64,000 nt of DNA from Amedibacillus dolichus DSM 3991 (GCF_000154285.1 NZ_DS483475.1:227536-291535), one strand, 5' to 3'; counted from the stretch's first letter, positions 1-9,099 are shown. Translations and numbers: made by a program. The notes: a model not told the origin generated them from the sequence alone.

Positions 1-729
1 CTTTTTAGCTAAATCAATAATTTCCATGACACGAAATAAAGAATCCGTATAACAAGATACGATAATTCTTGAGTTGCTTCTCTCAAATACCGGTTCGATT
101 AAATTCGTAATGCGATGATTCGGTGCACTATGTCCATCACGCTCCACAGCCTGTGATTCACTCATTAAGCACAAAACACCCTTTTTACCGATTTCACTAA
201 GCTCATTTAAATCACATAAATATTCATCTTTCAGCATATCGTAATCAACGATGTATTCACCAGTATATACGATATAGCCCTGACTGCTTCCAAAAGCAAT
301 TCCAAAGTTATCCGGAAACGAATGCGTCATCGGGAACGTACGAACTTCGATTCCATTTATTTTCTGGCGACTTACTCTTTTTAACCGATGAATTTTCGAA
401 CGCTTGATACCTTCCTTCTTCAATCGCTCATGAATAATATTAGCAGTCAAATTACCGGTATAAACCGGCGCATCAATCTGTTTTAATAAATATGGCAATG
501 CCGCTGCAACATCATCGTGTGCATGGGTAATAAAAATCCCACCGATTCTATCCTTGTTATCAATTAAATATTGAAAATCAGGAATAATAAATTCAACACC
601 CAGTTGATCGGATTCCGGAAACTTCATACCGGCTTCAACAACAAATATAACATCGTTAATTTCTAAAACTGTCATATTCTTTCCATTTTCATCTAATCCG
701 CCAAGCGCAAAAATACGTACTTGATCCAT
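1..729 (-). CDS. RNase J-family protein with degenerate active site, RNase J2-like (3' end outside window)
   Basis: Translating the minus strand from ATG 729 gives 243 codons without a stop, running off the window edge, so only the N-terminal metallo-beta-lactamase half is seen. A good ribosome site (GGAGG, 7 bases upstream) fixes the start. The core metal motif, normally HxHxDH, reads H69-A-H71-D-D73-V74, so the last histidine is valine. The later TGD motif is TGE (E158), and the SDS motif region reads SES. H136 of the NHS-like motif is kept. In Firmicutes the RNase J2 paralogue has a similarly weakened site and works as partner of RNase J1 in 5'-3' RNA decay; I infer the same here. Position next to the miaB/ymdB/rny/recA block fits Bacillus gene order, where rnjB lies nearby. 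Confidence 0.85.
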   Translation of the reverse strand, partial: MDQVRIFALGGLDENGKNMTVLEINDVIFVVEAGMKFPESDQLGVEFIIPDFQYLIDNKDRIGGIFITHAHDDVAAALPYLLKQIDAPVYTGNLTANIIHERLKKEGIKRSKIHRLKRVSRQKINGIEVRTFPMTHSFPDNFGIAFGSSQGYIVYTGEYIVDYDMLKDEYLCDLNELSEIGKKGVLCLMSESQAVERDGHSAPNHRITNLIEPVFERSNSRIIVSCYTDSLFRVMEIIDLAKK

Positions 730-806
730 ATACTATACCTCCATTATTGTTATCATTATGATTGTTTATAAATGAACACCTTATGATACGTACAAAAACT
801 ATTCAT

Positions 807-815
807 ATTATACCA
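807..815 (-). promoter_or_regulatory. Extended -10 promoter of the RNase J-like gene
   Basis: The minus strand reads TGGTATAAT, a perfect extended -10 element, about 80 bases before the start codon. No good -35 box lies 17 bases upstream. The rest of the 730-1005 gap shows no gene. Confidence 0.5.
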
Positions 816-1005
816 TTATCTATTATAAAATACACGAAAATGCAACTATTTTTAAGGGATTTCTTCTTTTTTATAAATTGTAATCGTTTTCGTTTATACC
901 ATATCAAAAAATGCATCATTACCTATGTCTTGAACAAATAAACAAGCAGAATTGAAAATAACACATTGCTATTCCAACCCTACTTGTTTTTCTTATAAGT
1001 TCAAT

Positions 1006-2448
1006 TTATTCACATTGTTCCCCATCAAGAGAGAATGTCTTACAGCCAGTTATTTTCACAGTAACGATATCCCCTGCTTTAGCATCTTTCGCAACAAAAT
1101 TAACAAGCTTATTCGTTTCCGTATAGCCGCTCATAATCTGATCGTTTTTCTTTGATGCTCCATCAACCAAAACACGGACTGTTTTTCCTAAATAAGCATC
1201 ATTTTTCAACTTAGCATATTGATTCCATCGCTCATTTAAGCGTGCAAGACGATGTTGTTTGACCTCTAGGCTGACATTATCTGCCATACGCGCAGCCGGT
1301 GTGCCTTCTCTTGGTGAATAAATAAATGTAAAGGCATTGTCAAACTGACATTCATCTACCAAGCTTAACGTATTTTCAAACTGTTCTTCGCTCTCATTTG
1401 GAAAACCGATGATAATATCTGTCGAAATGGCACAATTTGGCATACGTTCTTTGATTTTATGGAACAAGGTCAAATACTGCTCTCTTGTGTATCGGCGTCC
1501 CATAATTTTCAATATCTCACTATCTCCACTCTGCACAGGAAGGTGAATGAATGGCATGATATTATCATAACGAGCAATCACATCAATCATTTCATCTGTA
1601 AAATCCCATGGGTGTGAAGTTGTGAAACGAATACGCTCAATTCCTATTTTGGCAGTTTCTTCTAAGAGACTCGCAAAACCACCGACAATACCCGCGTCCT
1701 TGCCATAGGAATTTACATTTTGTCCTAATAAGGTAACCTCTTTATAACCTTCCTCTTTCAAAATGCGTACTTCGTCCAAAATATCCTCCATAGCACGAGA
1801 GCGCTCCTTTCCTCTCGTATACGGAACAATACAATATGTACAGAATTTATCACAACCATACATGATATTCACCCATGCTTTATGCTTTCCAAAGCGGCGT
1901 ACAGGTAGATTTTCAATAACCTCGCCTTCTTTAGACAGCACCTCGACAACACGTTTCCCCTCACTCATCACTTCATATAAAAGTTCTGGCAAGCGATGGA
2001 TATTATGCGTACCGAAAATCAATTGCACATGACGATATTTTTCTAACAATAACGTTACAATTTCTTCCTCCTGTGCCATACAGCCACAAACTGCGAAAAT
2101 CAAATCCGGCTTATCGCTTTTCAAACGCTTTAGGCTGCCCAATTCACCTAAAACCTTATCCTCGGCATTCTTACGTATCGCACATGTATTAAGTAATATA
2201 ACATCAGCTTCAGACGGCTCACTACAAGGTGTAAACTGCATACTTTCCAAAATTCCGGCCAAAGTTTCACTATCGCGTTCATTTGCTTGACAGCCATAAG
2301 TTCGCAAATAATATTTCTTACCTTGCCCAATCATTTGAATATGTGGAGGTATGGCAAACAGCGCCTTTTCAATTACTGTTTGATGATGGCTTCTTTTTTG
2401 TGCTTCTTTTAAATCAGGCAATGCCCAACCCGGTTGTTTTTTTACCAT
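1006..2448 (-). CDS. miaB: tRNA-2-methylthio-N6-dimethylallyladenosine synthase MiaB
   Basis: Radical SAM methylthiotransferase that adds the 2-methylthio group to i6A37 of tRNAs reading UNN codons. The N-terminal UPF0004 domain carries its cluster cysteines at about C53, C89 and C123. The radical SAM cluster is C199-xxx-C203-xx-C206 inside MYGCDKFCTYC, and a TRAM RNA-binding domain closes the protein at about residues 405-470. Length (480 aa) is typical. A TTG six bases further upstream is also in frame, but ATG 2448 has the better spacing (9 bases) to AGGAG, so it is chosen. The gene follows the ferredoxin gene and its terminator, so it is probably transcribed mainly by read-through or from a weak promoter of its own. 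Confidence 0.96.
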   Translation of the reverse strand: MVKKQPGWALPDLKEAQKRSHHQTVIEKALFAIPPHIQMIGQGKKYYLRTYGCQANERDSETLAGILESMQFTPCSEPSEADVILLNTCAIRKNAEDKVLGELGSLKRLKSDKPDLIFAVCGCMAQEEEIVTLLLEKYRHVQLIFGTHNIHRLPELLYEVMSEGKRVVEVLSKEGEVIENLPVRRFGKHKAWVNIMYGCDKFCTYCIVPYTRGKERSRAMEDILDEVRILKEEGYKEVTLLGQNVNSYGKDAGIVGGFASLLEETAKIGIERIRFTTSHPWDFTDEMIDVIARYDNIMPFIHLPVQSGDSEILKIMGRRYTREQYLTLFHKIKERMPNCAISTDIIIGFPNESEEQFENTLSLVDECQFDNAFTFIYSPREGTPAARMADNVSLEVKQHRLARLNERWNQYAKLKNDAYLGKTVRVLVDGASKKNDQIMSGYTETNKLVNFVAKDAKAGDIVTVKITGCKTFSLDGEQCE

Positions 2449-2496
2449 ATTCAAAAACTCCTATCTATCTTATAACATCTTTTGATGTAGTTTATC

Positions 2497-2522
2497 TAAA
2501 AAAACCAAGCATTGCTTGGTTT
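2497..2522 (-). terminator. Intrinsic terminator after the ferredoxin gene
   Basis: Perfect 9-bp stem (AAACCAAGC / GCTTGGTTT) with a 3-base loop, running straight into a T tract on the minus strand, directly after the ferredoxin stop. Confidence 0.9.
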
Positions 2523-2694
2523 ACTGAGAGATTGCTTCAACTGGGCAAGCAGAAATGCAAGACCCGCAGTCAATACAAGTTCCTTCATCACACTCAGATT
2601 TAGAATCAGCGTTCATTGATAAAGCGCCTACTGGACAAACTCCCACACATGCACCACAACCGATGCAAGTATCTGCATTTACTTTAACTGGCAT
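2521..2694 (-). CDS. Small 2[4Fe-4S] ferredoxin
   Basis: A 57-residue bacterial-type ferredoxin, an electron carrier in the cytoplasm. Two full CxxCxxCxxxCP cluster motifs are visible: CIGCGACVGVCP near residue 10 and CIDCGSCISACP near residue 41. The reading frame is open further upstream, but the ATG at 2694 has a near-perfect ribosome site (AAAGGAGG, 6 bases away) and begins MPVKVNAD as in clostridial ferredoxins, so the longer version is rejected. It is a single-gene unit, with its own strong promoter and its own terminator. A strong expression signal is usual for ferredoxins of fermenting anaerobes. Confidence 0.95.
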   Translation of the reverse strand: MPVKVNADTCIGCGACVGVCPVGALSMNADSKSECDEGTCIDCGSCISACPVEAISQ

Positions 2695-2722
2695 TCTTAT
2701 TCCTCCTTTTTTAAACACATTT

Positions 2723-2750
2723 ATTATAACATAATGCTTCTCTGTTGCAA
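2723..2750 (-). promoter_or_regulatory. Strong sigma-A type promoter of the ferredoxin gene
   Basis: Minus strand TTGCAA, 16-base spacer, TATAAT, with a TG one base before the -10 (extended). It sits about 30 bases before the start codon. Confidence 0.8.
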
Positions 2751-2913
2751 ATATATACAAAGCAAATTCTATATGGAAAATCACATAGATATACGTTAGA
2801 AAATCCAATCTCTCTTTTTCTATTAAAGTTGACAGATAGCTTACCAAAACAGCTCGTTCCTATTTTACTTTTATATACACCTTATCAATTCACCTTTCAC
2901 AACGATACTCTAA

Positions 2914-2955
2914 GCAAAAAAAGAAAGCCTGTATACCACAGACTCTCCCTTTCTT
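2914..2955 (-). terminator. Intrinsic terminator after ymdB
   Basis: Minus strand AAGAAAG pairs with CTTTCTT, with an inner CTGT/ACAG pairing, followed by seven T. It starts two bases after the ymdB stop and ends the rny-ymdB unit. Confidence 0.75.
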
Positions 2956-2957
2956 AC

Positions 2958-3728
2958 CTAAGGTCGTATCTGAATACGCTCAATATGTGTTGCTTTGCCA
3001 CTTGTATCATCAATATGTACAAATGCACCGCAAAGTATTCCTTCACCCTGTGCAATTTTAAACTTTGTTTTTTCATTGCTAGTAAAACGTGTCAAGATTT
3101 CTTCAACATCACGTCCAAGTACACTCTCATACGCTCCGCACATACCCAAATCCGTAATACCTGCAGTACCATTCACAATGCGTTCATCAGCAGTTTGCAC
3201 ATGTGTATGTGTTCCTACTACTGCTTGTACTCGACCGGCAAAAGCATACGTAAATGCAATTTTTTCACTTGTAGCCTCTGCATGTAAATCAACAAGATAA
3301 TAATCGGCATCTACGCTATCTAAAATATCTTCCATGCAAAAGAACGGCGAATCTACGACATCATGCATCCAAATTTCTCCACACAAATTGCTGATAGCAA
3401 CACGTTTTCCTTTTACCTCAATGACCGTTGTATGCTGACCATAGGCTAAAGGCTCCATATTGGCAGGACGCACTAAGCGCTCAGCATTATCAATGAATTG
3501 GAAAATATCATTTTTGCTAAAGGTATGATTACCCATAGTTATTACATCAATTCCCATATCTAGAAGCTGACGATAAATCTTTTGTGTAATTCCTTTTCCA
3601 TGTGCGGAGTTTTCTCCATTAGCAACCACCAAATCAATCTCATATCGCTCTTTTAAAGAAGAGAGATGCTGACGTACAACATCTCTTCCACTCGCTCCCA
3701 CGATATCTCCTAAAAATAAAATATTCAT
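2958..3728 (-). CDS. ymdB: YmdB-family metallophosphodiesterase
   Basis: Calcineurin-like phosphodiesterase of the YmdB family, 256 residues. Metal-binding motifs are all present: GDIVGASGR at the N-terminus, NGENSAHGKG, TMGNHTFS, DLHAEATSEK and GTHTHVQTADE. In Bacillus subtilis YmdB acts on cyclic nucleotides and affects biofilm and motility decisions. The start ATG 3728 lies one base after the rny stop, and the longer in-frame version would overlap rny without a better ribosome site, so coupled translation from rny is likely. The rny-ymdB pairing is conserved in Firmicutes and supports the call. Confidence 0.93.
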   Translation of the reverse strand: MNILFLGDIVGASGRDVVRQHLSSLKERYEIDLVVANGENSAHGKGITQKIYRQLLDMGIDVITMGNHTFSKNDIFQFIDNAERLVRPANMEPLAYGQHTTVIEVKGKRVAISNLCGEIWMHDVVDSPFFCMEDILDSVDADYYLVDLHAEATSEKIAFTYAFAGRVQAVVGTHTHVQTADERIVNGTAGITDLGMCGAYESVLGRDVEEILTRFTSNEKTKFKIAQGEGILCGAFVHIDDTSGKATHIERIQIRP

Positions 3729-3729
3729 A

Positions 3730-5283
3730 TTATCTAGCCAATTCACTGGCACGTGTTTCACGGATAACCGTTACTTTTATTTGTCCAGGATATGTTAATT
3801 CCGCTTCGATCTTATCACGAATATCGCGTGCTAACTTATGGCAGGCAAGATCGTCCATCTTGTCCGGCACTGCCATAACACGAACCTCGCGTCCTGCTTG
3901 AATTGCGTATGCTGATTCAACACCGTCAAATGATTTTGTGATCTTTTCCAAATCTTCCAAACGATTGATATAATTCTGTAAAGATTCATAACGTGCCCCT
4001 GGACGAGCAGCACTGATGGTATCCGCAGCAATCACCAAATTACTAATCAAGAATGCCGGTTCTACTTCACCATGGTGAGATTGGATTGCATTTAATACAA
4101 CATCGCGCTCTCCATGCTTTTTACAGAATTTATAACCCAATTCAATATGGCTTCCCTCGACTTCAAAATCAAGAGCTTTACCGATATCATGAAGTAAGCC
4201 TGCTCGTTTGGCAAGCTGTTGGTTCAATCCTAGTTCCGCTGCCATCATTCCAGCAAGATGCGCAACCTCAACACTATGCTGCAACGCATTTTGACCATAA
4301 GAGAAACGATATTTCAAACGTCCGATCAAACGAATGATTTCACGATCGATTTTACCGATTCCAAGCTTGAATACCGTATCTTCACCGGTTTTCATGATAT
4401 TGGCTTCCATTTCATTTTTGATCTTGTTTACCACTTCTTCAATACGACCCGGCTGAATGCGCCCGTCTTTAATCAATTGTTCAAGCGCAAGTCGGGCAAT
4501 TTCGCGGCGAATCGGATCAAAACAAGAAACCGTAATCGTTTCCGGCGTATCATCAATAATTAAATCCACTCCGGTCGCCTGTTCGATTGCCTTAATATTA
4601 CGTCCCTCACGTCCGATAATTCGTCCTTTCATTTCTTCGCTTGGTAGCGCTACAACAGAAACCGTACGGTCAACGGATTCATCACTGGCAATCCGTTGAA
4701 TGCTCAACGCAACAATATTACGCGCTGTTTCATCTGCTTTCGCTTTTGCTTCTTCTTCACGTTCCTTGATATAGCTAACAAGCTCTTTATCCATTCGTTT
4801 TTCAGTGATCGCAAGCAATTCTTCCTTTGCTTCACTCGTTGTCATTGCCGCAATACGTTCAAGTTCTTCTACCTGTCCGTCGATTTTGGCTTGTAATACT
4901 TTGTCTTTTTCGTCTAGCATTGCCATTTTATCAGCTAATTGTGCATTTTTTAAATCAATTTGTTTTTCCTTGCTCGTAAGTGTTTCATCACGAAAATTTA
5001 AGTTGTCCTCACGACGCAACAGTTTATTTTCCATATCGGTAATTTCCTGTCTGCGTTCTTTGATTTCTTTTTCTGCTACAATTTTTAATTCGTGTGCCTG
5101 TGTACGTCCGTCTAGGACAGCCTGCTTCACAACAGAATCCGCCTTCGATTCCGCTTCTTTTAGAAGCAATGCGGCTTTTTGCTGATTTCTATTTAAACCT
5201 GCACGGGAAACAATCATCATGATTATAATTCCCACAGCAAGACCTGCCAATCCAGACAAAAAGATAATCAATGTATTTTCCAT
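3730..5283 (-). CDS. rny: Ribonuclease Y
   Basis: Membrane-anchored endoribonuclease that starts mRNA decay. The 517-residue protein has one N-terminal membrane helix (about residues 5-25) and a long charged coiled coil rich in E, K and A. A KH domain follows (GREGRNIKAIE motif), then an HD domain with LLHDIGKALD at about residue 366 that forms the metal site. Length matches the family. ATG 5283 follows GGAGG with a 7-base gap. The gene has its own strong promoter and is followed by ymdB. Confidence 0.97.
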   Translation of the reverse strand: MENTLIIFLSGLAGLAVGIIIMMIVSRAGLNRNQQKAALLLKEAESKADSVVKQAVLDGRTQAHELKIVAEKEIKERRQEITDMENKLLRREDNLNFRDETLTSKEKQIDLKNAQLADKMAMLDEKDKVLQAKIDGQVEELERIAAMTTSEAKEELLAITEKRMDKELVSYIKEREEEAKAKADETARNIVALSIQRIASDESVDRTVSVVALPSEEMKGRIIGREGRNIKAIEQATGVDLIIDDTPETITVSCFDPIRREIARLALEQLIKDGRIQPGRIEEVVNKIKNEMEANIMKTGEDTVFKLGIGKIDREIIRLIGRLKYRFSYGQNALQHSVEVAHLAGMMAAELGLNQQLAKRAGLLHDIGKALDFEVEGSHIELGYKFCKKHGERDVVLNAIQSHHGEVEPAFLISNLVIAADTISAARPGARYESLQNYINRLEDLEKITKSFDGVESAYAIQAGREVRVMAVPDKMDDLACHKLARDIRDKIEAELTYPGQIKVTVIRETRASELAR

Positions 5284-5332
5284 ACATAATCCTCCATTCG
5301 TCTTTCCTTGAGATTTTTGTTCTCATGTATAT

Positions 5333-5361
5333 ATTGTATATGAAATTAGCGATTTTCTCAA
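5333..5361 (-). promoter_or_regulatory. Sigma-A type promoter of rny-ymdB
   Basis: Minus strand TTGAGA, 17-base spacer, TACAAT, about 50 bases before the rny start. Confidence 0.75.
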
Positions 5362-5494
5362 CAAAAATAAATATTTTACTCTAATTTTCAAAATCTGTTG
5401 TAAGCGTTTTTAAGTATACGATTATTGAAAAGCTGCCTCTTTGTTTTCTCTATATACGCACTGGTTCTTATTGATAGGCTTCATTTCCAGCCCA

Positions 5495-5522
5495 AACAAA
5501 AAGCAGCAACCCCAGTTACTGC
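5495..5522 (-). terminator. Intrinsic terminator after recA
   Basis: Minus strand GCAGTAAC pairs with GTTGCTGC (one G-T pair) over a 4-base loop, followed by TTTTTGTTT. Confidence 0.8.
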
Positions 5523-5529
5523 CCTTTCT

Positions 5530-6549
5530 TTATTCCTCGACTTTATTCGTTGTTTTTTCTTTTAGCTTAGCCGCTAATTCTTCCATCAACTCCGGACGAG
5601 CCTTGATATAGTTCTTAGCAGCTTCCTTGCCTTGACCGATTTTCTCGCCATTATAAGAGAACCATGCGCCGCTTTTCATAACAATCTCATGATCAACACA
5701 CAAGTCCAAAAGCTCCGCAACATAAGAAATGCCTTCCCCATACATGATTTCAATAGCCGCTGTCTTAAATGGTGGTGCAACCTTGTTTTTCACAACCTTC
5801 ACATTCACCTTATTCCCAATGATTTCCGTGCCGTTTTTAATCGCCTCACTGCGACGAACATCTAAGCGTACAGATGAGTAAAATTTCAATGCACGTCCAC
5901 CGGGAGTCGTCTCCGGATTACCAAACATTACCCCCACCTTTTCACGCAACTGATTGATAAAAATAGCCGTACACTCACTACGGTTCATAACACCGCTTAG
6001 CTTACGCATCGCCTTTGACATCATACGTGCCTGTGCACCGACCTGCATATCTCCCATTTCACCATCAAGCTCTGCTTGTGGAACAAGCGCAGCTACTGAG
6101 TCAACAACTACCAAATCAATAGCTCCGCTGCGTATTAACAAATCGGTGATTTCCAATCCCTGCTCACCGCTGTCCGGCTGAGATAAAATCAATTCATCAA
6201 TATTAACACCGAGATTTTTCGCATAGTTAGGGTCAATCGCATTTTCCGCATCGATGAAGGCAGCACGTCCTCCCTGCTTTTGTACCTGCGCAATCGCATG
6301 CAAAGCAAGTGTTGTTTTACCGCTAGATTCCGGACCGTAAATTTCAATAATCCTTCCTTTAGGATATCCACCGATCCCCAATGCTTCATCAATTTTAATA
6401 GATCCAGATGAAATCGCATCAACCTCTACACCGCTGCGATCCCCTAATTTCATAATAGATCCTTTACCAAACTGCTTTTCAATTTTTTTTATCGCATCAT
6501 CTAACAATGCGTTTTTTTCTTGATTTGCCTTTTCATTCACTTTTTCCAT
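5530..6549 (-). CDS. recA: Recombinase RecA
   Basis: ATP-dependent strand-exchange protein of homologous recombination and SOS co-protease, 339 residues. Walker [10 protein letters not shown] spans residues 72-80, Walker B LVVVD ends at D150, and the DNA-binding loop regions are intact. The usual AEHALDP stretch reads AENAIDP here, a His-to-Asn change next to the catalytic glutamate; it is probably tolerated. The start follows AAGGAG with an 8-base gap. The gene lies 17 bases after pncC in the rodZ-like/pgsA/pncC run, as in Bacillus, and no LexA box is visible in the gap. Confidence 0.98.
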   Translation of the reverse strand: MEKVNEKANQEKNALLDDAIKKIEKQFGKGSIMKLGDRSGVEVDAISSGSIKIDEALGIGGYPKGRIIEIYGPESSGKTTLALHAIAQVQKQGGRAAFIDAENAIDPNYAKNLGVNIDELILSQPDSGEQGLEITDLLIRSGAIDLVVVDSVAALVPQAELDGEMGDMQVGAQARMMSKAMRKLSGVMNRSECTAIFINQLREKVGVMFGNPETTPGGRALKFYSSVRLDVRRSEAIKNGTEIIGNKVNVKVVKNKVAPPFKTAAIEIMYGEGISYVAELLDLCVDHEIVMKSGAWFSYNGEKIGQGKEAAKNYIKARPELMEELAAKLKEKTTNKVEE

Positions 6550-6566
6550 TGTGTACTCCTTTTTCC

Positions 6567-7022
6567 TTATTTAATATAGGATATCACATTTTCAGCCATG
6601 CGCTTTACGACCTCTTCACGAAGTCTGTTTCGCTCATAGGAAAGATGAAATTCGTAAGTTTTTAAGCCTTTTTCACCGGCAATACAGCAATAAACCAATC
6701 CGGCTTCTTTGCCTTCCATACAACCCGGTCCCGCATTTCCGGTAAACGATACACATAAATCGCTATGCATCAATTCTCTCGTATGAATTGCCATTGCTTG
6801 TGCACATTGGGCACTGATCACACCATATGTATCAATAATTTCCTTTTCAACATGCGCAACCTCTTCTTTAATATGATTTTGATAAGTTACCAAGGCACCC
6901 TGTAAAACACCGGAAGCTCCCGGCACTGCTGCAATTGCCGCGCTGAACATTCCTGCCGTTAAGCTTTCACAGCTTGAAATCGTTAAATTTCGACTTTTTA
7001 ACAAAGCTACCAAGCTTTCCAT
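6567..7022 (-). CDS. pncC: Stand-alone CinA C-terminal domain, nicotinamide-nucleotide amidohydrolase (PncC)
   Basis: A 151-residue CinA C-terminal domain protein that is expected to deamidate nicotinamide mononucleotide to nicotinate mononucleotide in NAD salvage. Family motifs [14 protein letters not shown] with GALVTYQN, and SFTGNAGPG are clear. Bacillus CinA has an extra N-terminal MoaB-like domain that is missing here, so this is the short form as in E. coli. The ATG at 7022 overlaps the pgsA stop by one base (TAATG); the longer upstream frame lies inside pgsA and is rejected. Its place between pgsA and recA is the classical cinA position. Confidence 0.93.
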   Translation of the reverse strand: MESLVALLKSRNLTISSCESLTAGMFSAAIAAVPGASGVLQGALVTYQNHIKEEVAHVEKEIIDTYGVISAQCAQAMAIHTRELMHSDLCVSFTGNAGPGCMEGKEAGLVYCCIAGEKGLKTYEFHLSYERNRLREEVVKRMAENVISYIK

Positions 7023-7609
7023 TACATACTCTCCAATAAAATATCCTTCAGCTTCATAAAGTATTGCACACCACTGATCAAAGATACCGCAACCGCTGCC
7101 CATAACAAGATTTCATCAATCGGTATTGACAAAAAAACAAACGGTGCATTATGCAACAACAAAAAGATAATTGCAAACATCTGCAAAACGGTTTTCAATT
7201 TTCCCAAAAGACCAGCCGCAACCACCTTTCCGGCAGCACTAGCGTTCATACGCATTCCATCTACCATCGTATCACGCCAAATCATCAAAAGTGTCGCAAT
7301 TACCGGAATCGTTCCATCTACTGCCAATAACACAAACATCGTATTTACTAAAAGCTTATCGGCGATCGGGTCGATAAATTTTCCAAATGATGTAATCAAA
7401 TTACGTTTTCTAGCGATGCTTCCATCTAAAAAATCGGTAAACGAAGCAATCGCAAAAAGTGCCAACACCACAAGATCCTTAATAGGTACCTCTAGACTTA
7501 CCTTAGAAACACTCCATACGGTATTGCCGAAATCGCAAAATAAATAGACGACAGCTATAACCGGAACCAATGCAATACGAAACAAAGATAGCTTATTCGG
7601 TACATTCAT
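7022..7609 (-). CDS. pgsA: CDP-diacylglycerol--glycerol-3-phosphate 3-phosphatidyltransferase
   Basis: Integral membrane enzyme that makes phosphatidylglycerophosphate, the first committed step to phosphatidylglycerol and cardiolipin. The CDP-alcohol phosphotransferase signature DGxxARx8GxxxDxxxD is complete (DGSIAR ... GKFIDPIADK). Several hydrophobic helices span its 195 residues, a normal length. It overlaps the upstream rodZ-like gene by four bases and the downstream pncC by one, so the three are translated from one message. Confidence 0.96.
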   Translation of the reverse strand: MNVPNKLSLFRIALVPVIAVVYLFCDFGNTVWSVSKVSLEVPIKDLVVLALFAIASFTDFLDGSIARKRNLITSFGKFIDPIADKLLVNTMFVLLAVDGTIPVIATLLMIWRDTMVDGMRMNASAAGKVVAAGLLGKLKTVLQMFAIIFLLLHNAPFVFLSIPIDEILLWAAVAVSLISGVQYFMKLKDILLESM

Positions 7610-8541
7610 GACTTATCCTCCACCATGGTAAATTCTAAATTACAAGCACTATCACTGTTCATAATTGATTCATCTATATTCACAATCTTTCCGTTGATTT
7701 TTACTTGAATCTGATTGAACCACCCAAAATAAAGAGTCATCTTCATATTTTCTTTAGCTGTAATCTTCGTTTTAATCGTTTCCTTCCATTGATAAACTTT
7801 AGCAGCCGGATCGCTCAACACCTCTCCGTTTACGCTCATACTGAAAGCCGAGGAAGCATTACCAAAATAGATTTCAATATCCAATTCATCTCCTGCTTTT
7901 ACATTTTCCACGGTATACTGCGATAGTCCTACCTTCGTAATTTCGATATCCTGCGTTTTTTTATCTTCTTTCTCCTCTGTAGGAGAGTCCTTTTTTTCAT
8001 TTGTTTCCTGCTTATCGGCAATCGGCTGTTCCTTTTTTACCTCACTGTCCTTATCATCGGATTGCCCAAGTGTCCATAAACTGATTCCAACAACCAAAAC
8101 AACTACCGCAGCAGCTCCTACAAACGATAATAGCGAAAAGTCAATCCGCTTATGAATTTTTTTATCTTTGTTTTGCTTGAAGCTTGTCCGGACATGTGCA
8201 TGCTCCTGCGTATTTCTTACCTTCGTAAGCTTTTCGCTATGCGCAATATTCTTTTCCATTTCTTCATGATCCTTTAAAGCAGAAATAGATATAGTCTGTG
8301 TATAATCATCAATGCTATCACGAAGCAAATCCTTTATATCTTCATAATCCATGCCAACCGCTTCACAATAGGACTTCACAAAAAAACGCATATATGAAAG
8401 ATCATCACGAAAAAACTCCATATTACCATCTTCCAATGCTTTAATATGTTTTTGTGTCAATCGTGTTTTTTCACATACATCATCTATACTCAGTCCTGCC
8501 TGCTCACGTTTTTCCTTTAACAACTTGCTAAAATCTTCCAT
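7606..8541 (-). CDS. RodZ/YmfM-like membrane protein with N-terminal helix-turn-helix
   Basis: A 311-residue bitopic protein. Residues 1-70 form an Xre-like helix-turn-helix of the RodZ type (EKREQAGLSIDDVCEKT). After a charged linker there is one membrane helix at about residues 140-160 (VGAAAVVVLVVGISLW), then a KE-rich stretch and an outer beta-rich C-terminal domain resembling the DUF4115 part of RodZ. RodZ links the MreB cytoskeleton to the wall elongation machine; Bacillus YmfM sits at the same place before pgsA. The start ATG 8541 is preceded by AGAGGTG; the eleven codons upstream are rejected. First gene of a promoter-driven operon. Confidence 0.85.
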   Translation of the reverse strand: MEDFSKLLKEKREQAGLSIDDVCEKTRLTQKHIKALEDGNMEFFRDDLSYMRFFVKSYCEAVGMDYEDIKDLLRDSIDDYTQTISISALKDHEEMEKNIAHSEKLTKVRNTQEHAHVRTSFKQNKDKKIHKRIDFSLLSFVGAAAVVVLVVGISLWTLGQSDDKDSEVKKEQPIADKQETNEKKDSPTEEKEDKKTQDIEITKVGLSQYTVENVKAGDELDIEIYFGNASSAFSMSVNGEVLSDPAAKVYQWKETIKTKITAKENMKMTLYFGWFNQIQVKINGKIVNIDESIMNSDSACNLEFTMVEDKS

Positions 8542-8613
8542 GCTGCACCTCTTTTCGCACACGCATTCCAACACTATATCAAAGATAGTATGAACAATTG
8601 CATATTTACTATC

Positions 8614-8642
8614 ATTATAACAACTAATATGTATTCTGTAAA
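8614..8642 (-). promoter_or_regulatory. Sigma-A type promoter of the rodZ-like/pgsA/pncC/recA unit
   Basis: Minus strand TTTACA, 17-base spacer, TATAAT with an extended -10 TG. No LexA-type palindrome is visible near it. Confidence 0.75.
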
Positions 8643-8683
8643 TTACTTCAACGGGATTTTATAAAGAAGTCAGACAGTAAAAA

Positions 8684-8718
8684 GTAAAAAAAGAAACACC
8701 CTTTGCGATGCTTCTTTT
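8684..8718 (-). terminator. Intrinsic terminator of rnpB
   Basis: Minus strand AAAGAAGCATC pairs with GTGTTTCTTT (one bulge, one G-T pair), followed by a T run. It lies directly after the RNase P RNA. Confidence 0.75.
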
Positions 8719-9071
8719 TTGATCACATTACATAAGCCATGTTCTGTGCTCATATATATGAGTGACAGTCATTTATCTACGTGCATGCACGTCCCACCGC
8801 CGTTTCGTTTCACTTTAGTGGATTCCCCTACCAAATTTGGGTTTCTCGCTTGCGGGGTTTACCCGTTCCATTCGTATCGTTTCCGATACGACTCGTTTCT
8901 GTGGCACTTTTACAGAGGTACACCATAACCGAAGTCTTAGGCTTCCCTCAGCCGTCAGCAATCAGCTGCCAGAACTTATGTATTCATTCTGCACAAACAC
9001 TACGATCATCACAGATCGTGCGAGCATGGACTTTCCTCTAGCTTTATAGCCAGCGACTGTCTGTAATGTCA
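8719..9071 (-). ncRNA. rnpB: RNase P RNA, type B
   Basis: Catalytic RNA of RNase P, which trims tRNA 5' ends. Conserved blocks read on the minus strand include GAGGAAAGTCCATGCTC (conserved region I), AGTGCCACAGAAACGA, GGTAAACCCC with GCGAGAAACCCAAAT, GGTAGGGGAA, and the 3' ACAGAACATGGCTTA. The ends pair as helix P1 (ACATTAC with GTAATGT). The arrangement matches the Bacillus (type B) form and its length, and gpsB is the neighbour just as in B. subtilis. Ends are approximate to a few bases. Plus-strand open frames across this region are chance. Confidence 0.95.
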
Positions 9072-9099
9072 ATTATTTACGGAATACTTCGTTTTCCAA
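9072..9099 (-). promoter_or_regulatory. Probable rnpB promoter inside the 3' end of gpsB
   Basis: Minus strand TTGGAA, 16-base spacer, AATAAT, placed so that transcription would begin at helix P1 of rnpB. The -10 match is only moderate. Confidence 0.45.

Noticed and set aside
946..1000. Possible terminator after miaB from AAACAAG and CTTGTTT.
   Set aside because: The arms are 7 bases with a loop of more than 30, and no compact stem forms, so it is not listed.
2745..3287. A 180-codon plus-strand frame opposite ymdB and the ferredoxin promoter.
   Set aside because: Its composition (Cys, Ser, Tyr, Leu rich) is that of a reversed coding frame, and ymdB on the other strand is certain.
8719..9049. 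Three overlapping plus-strand open frames of 69-86 codons.
   Set aside because: They lie across the RNase P RNA on the other strand, lack ribosome sites and have no protein-like pattern.
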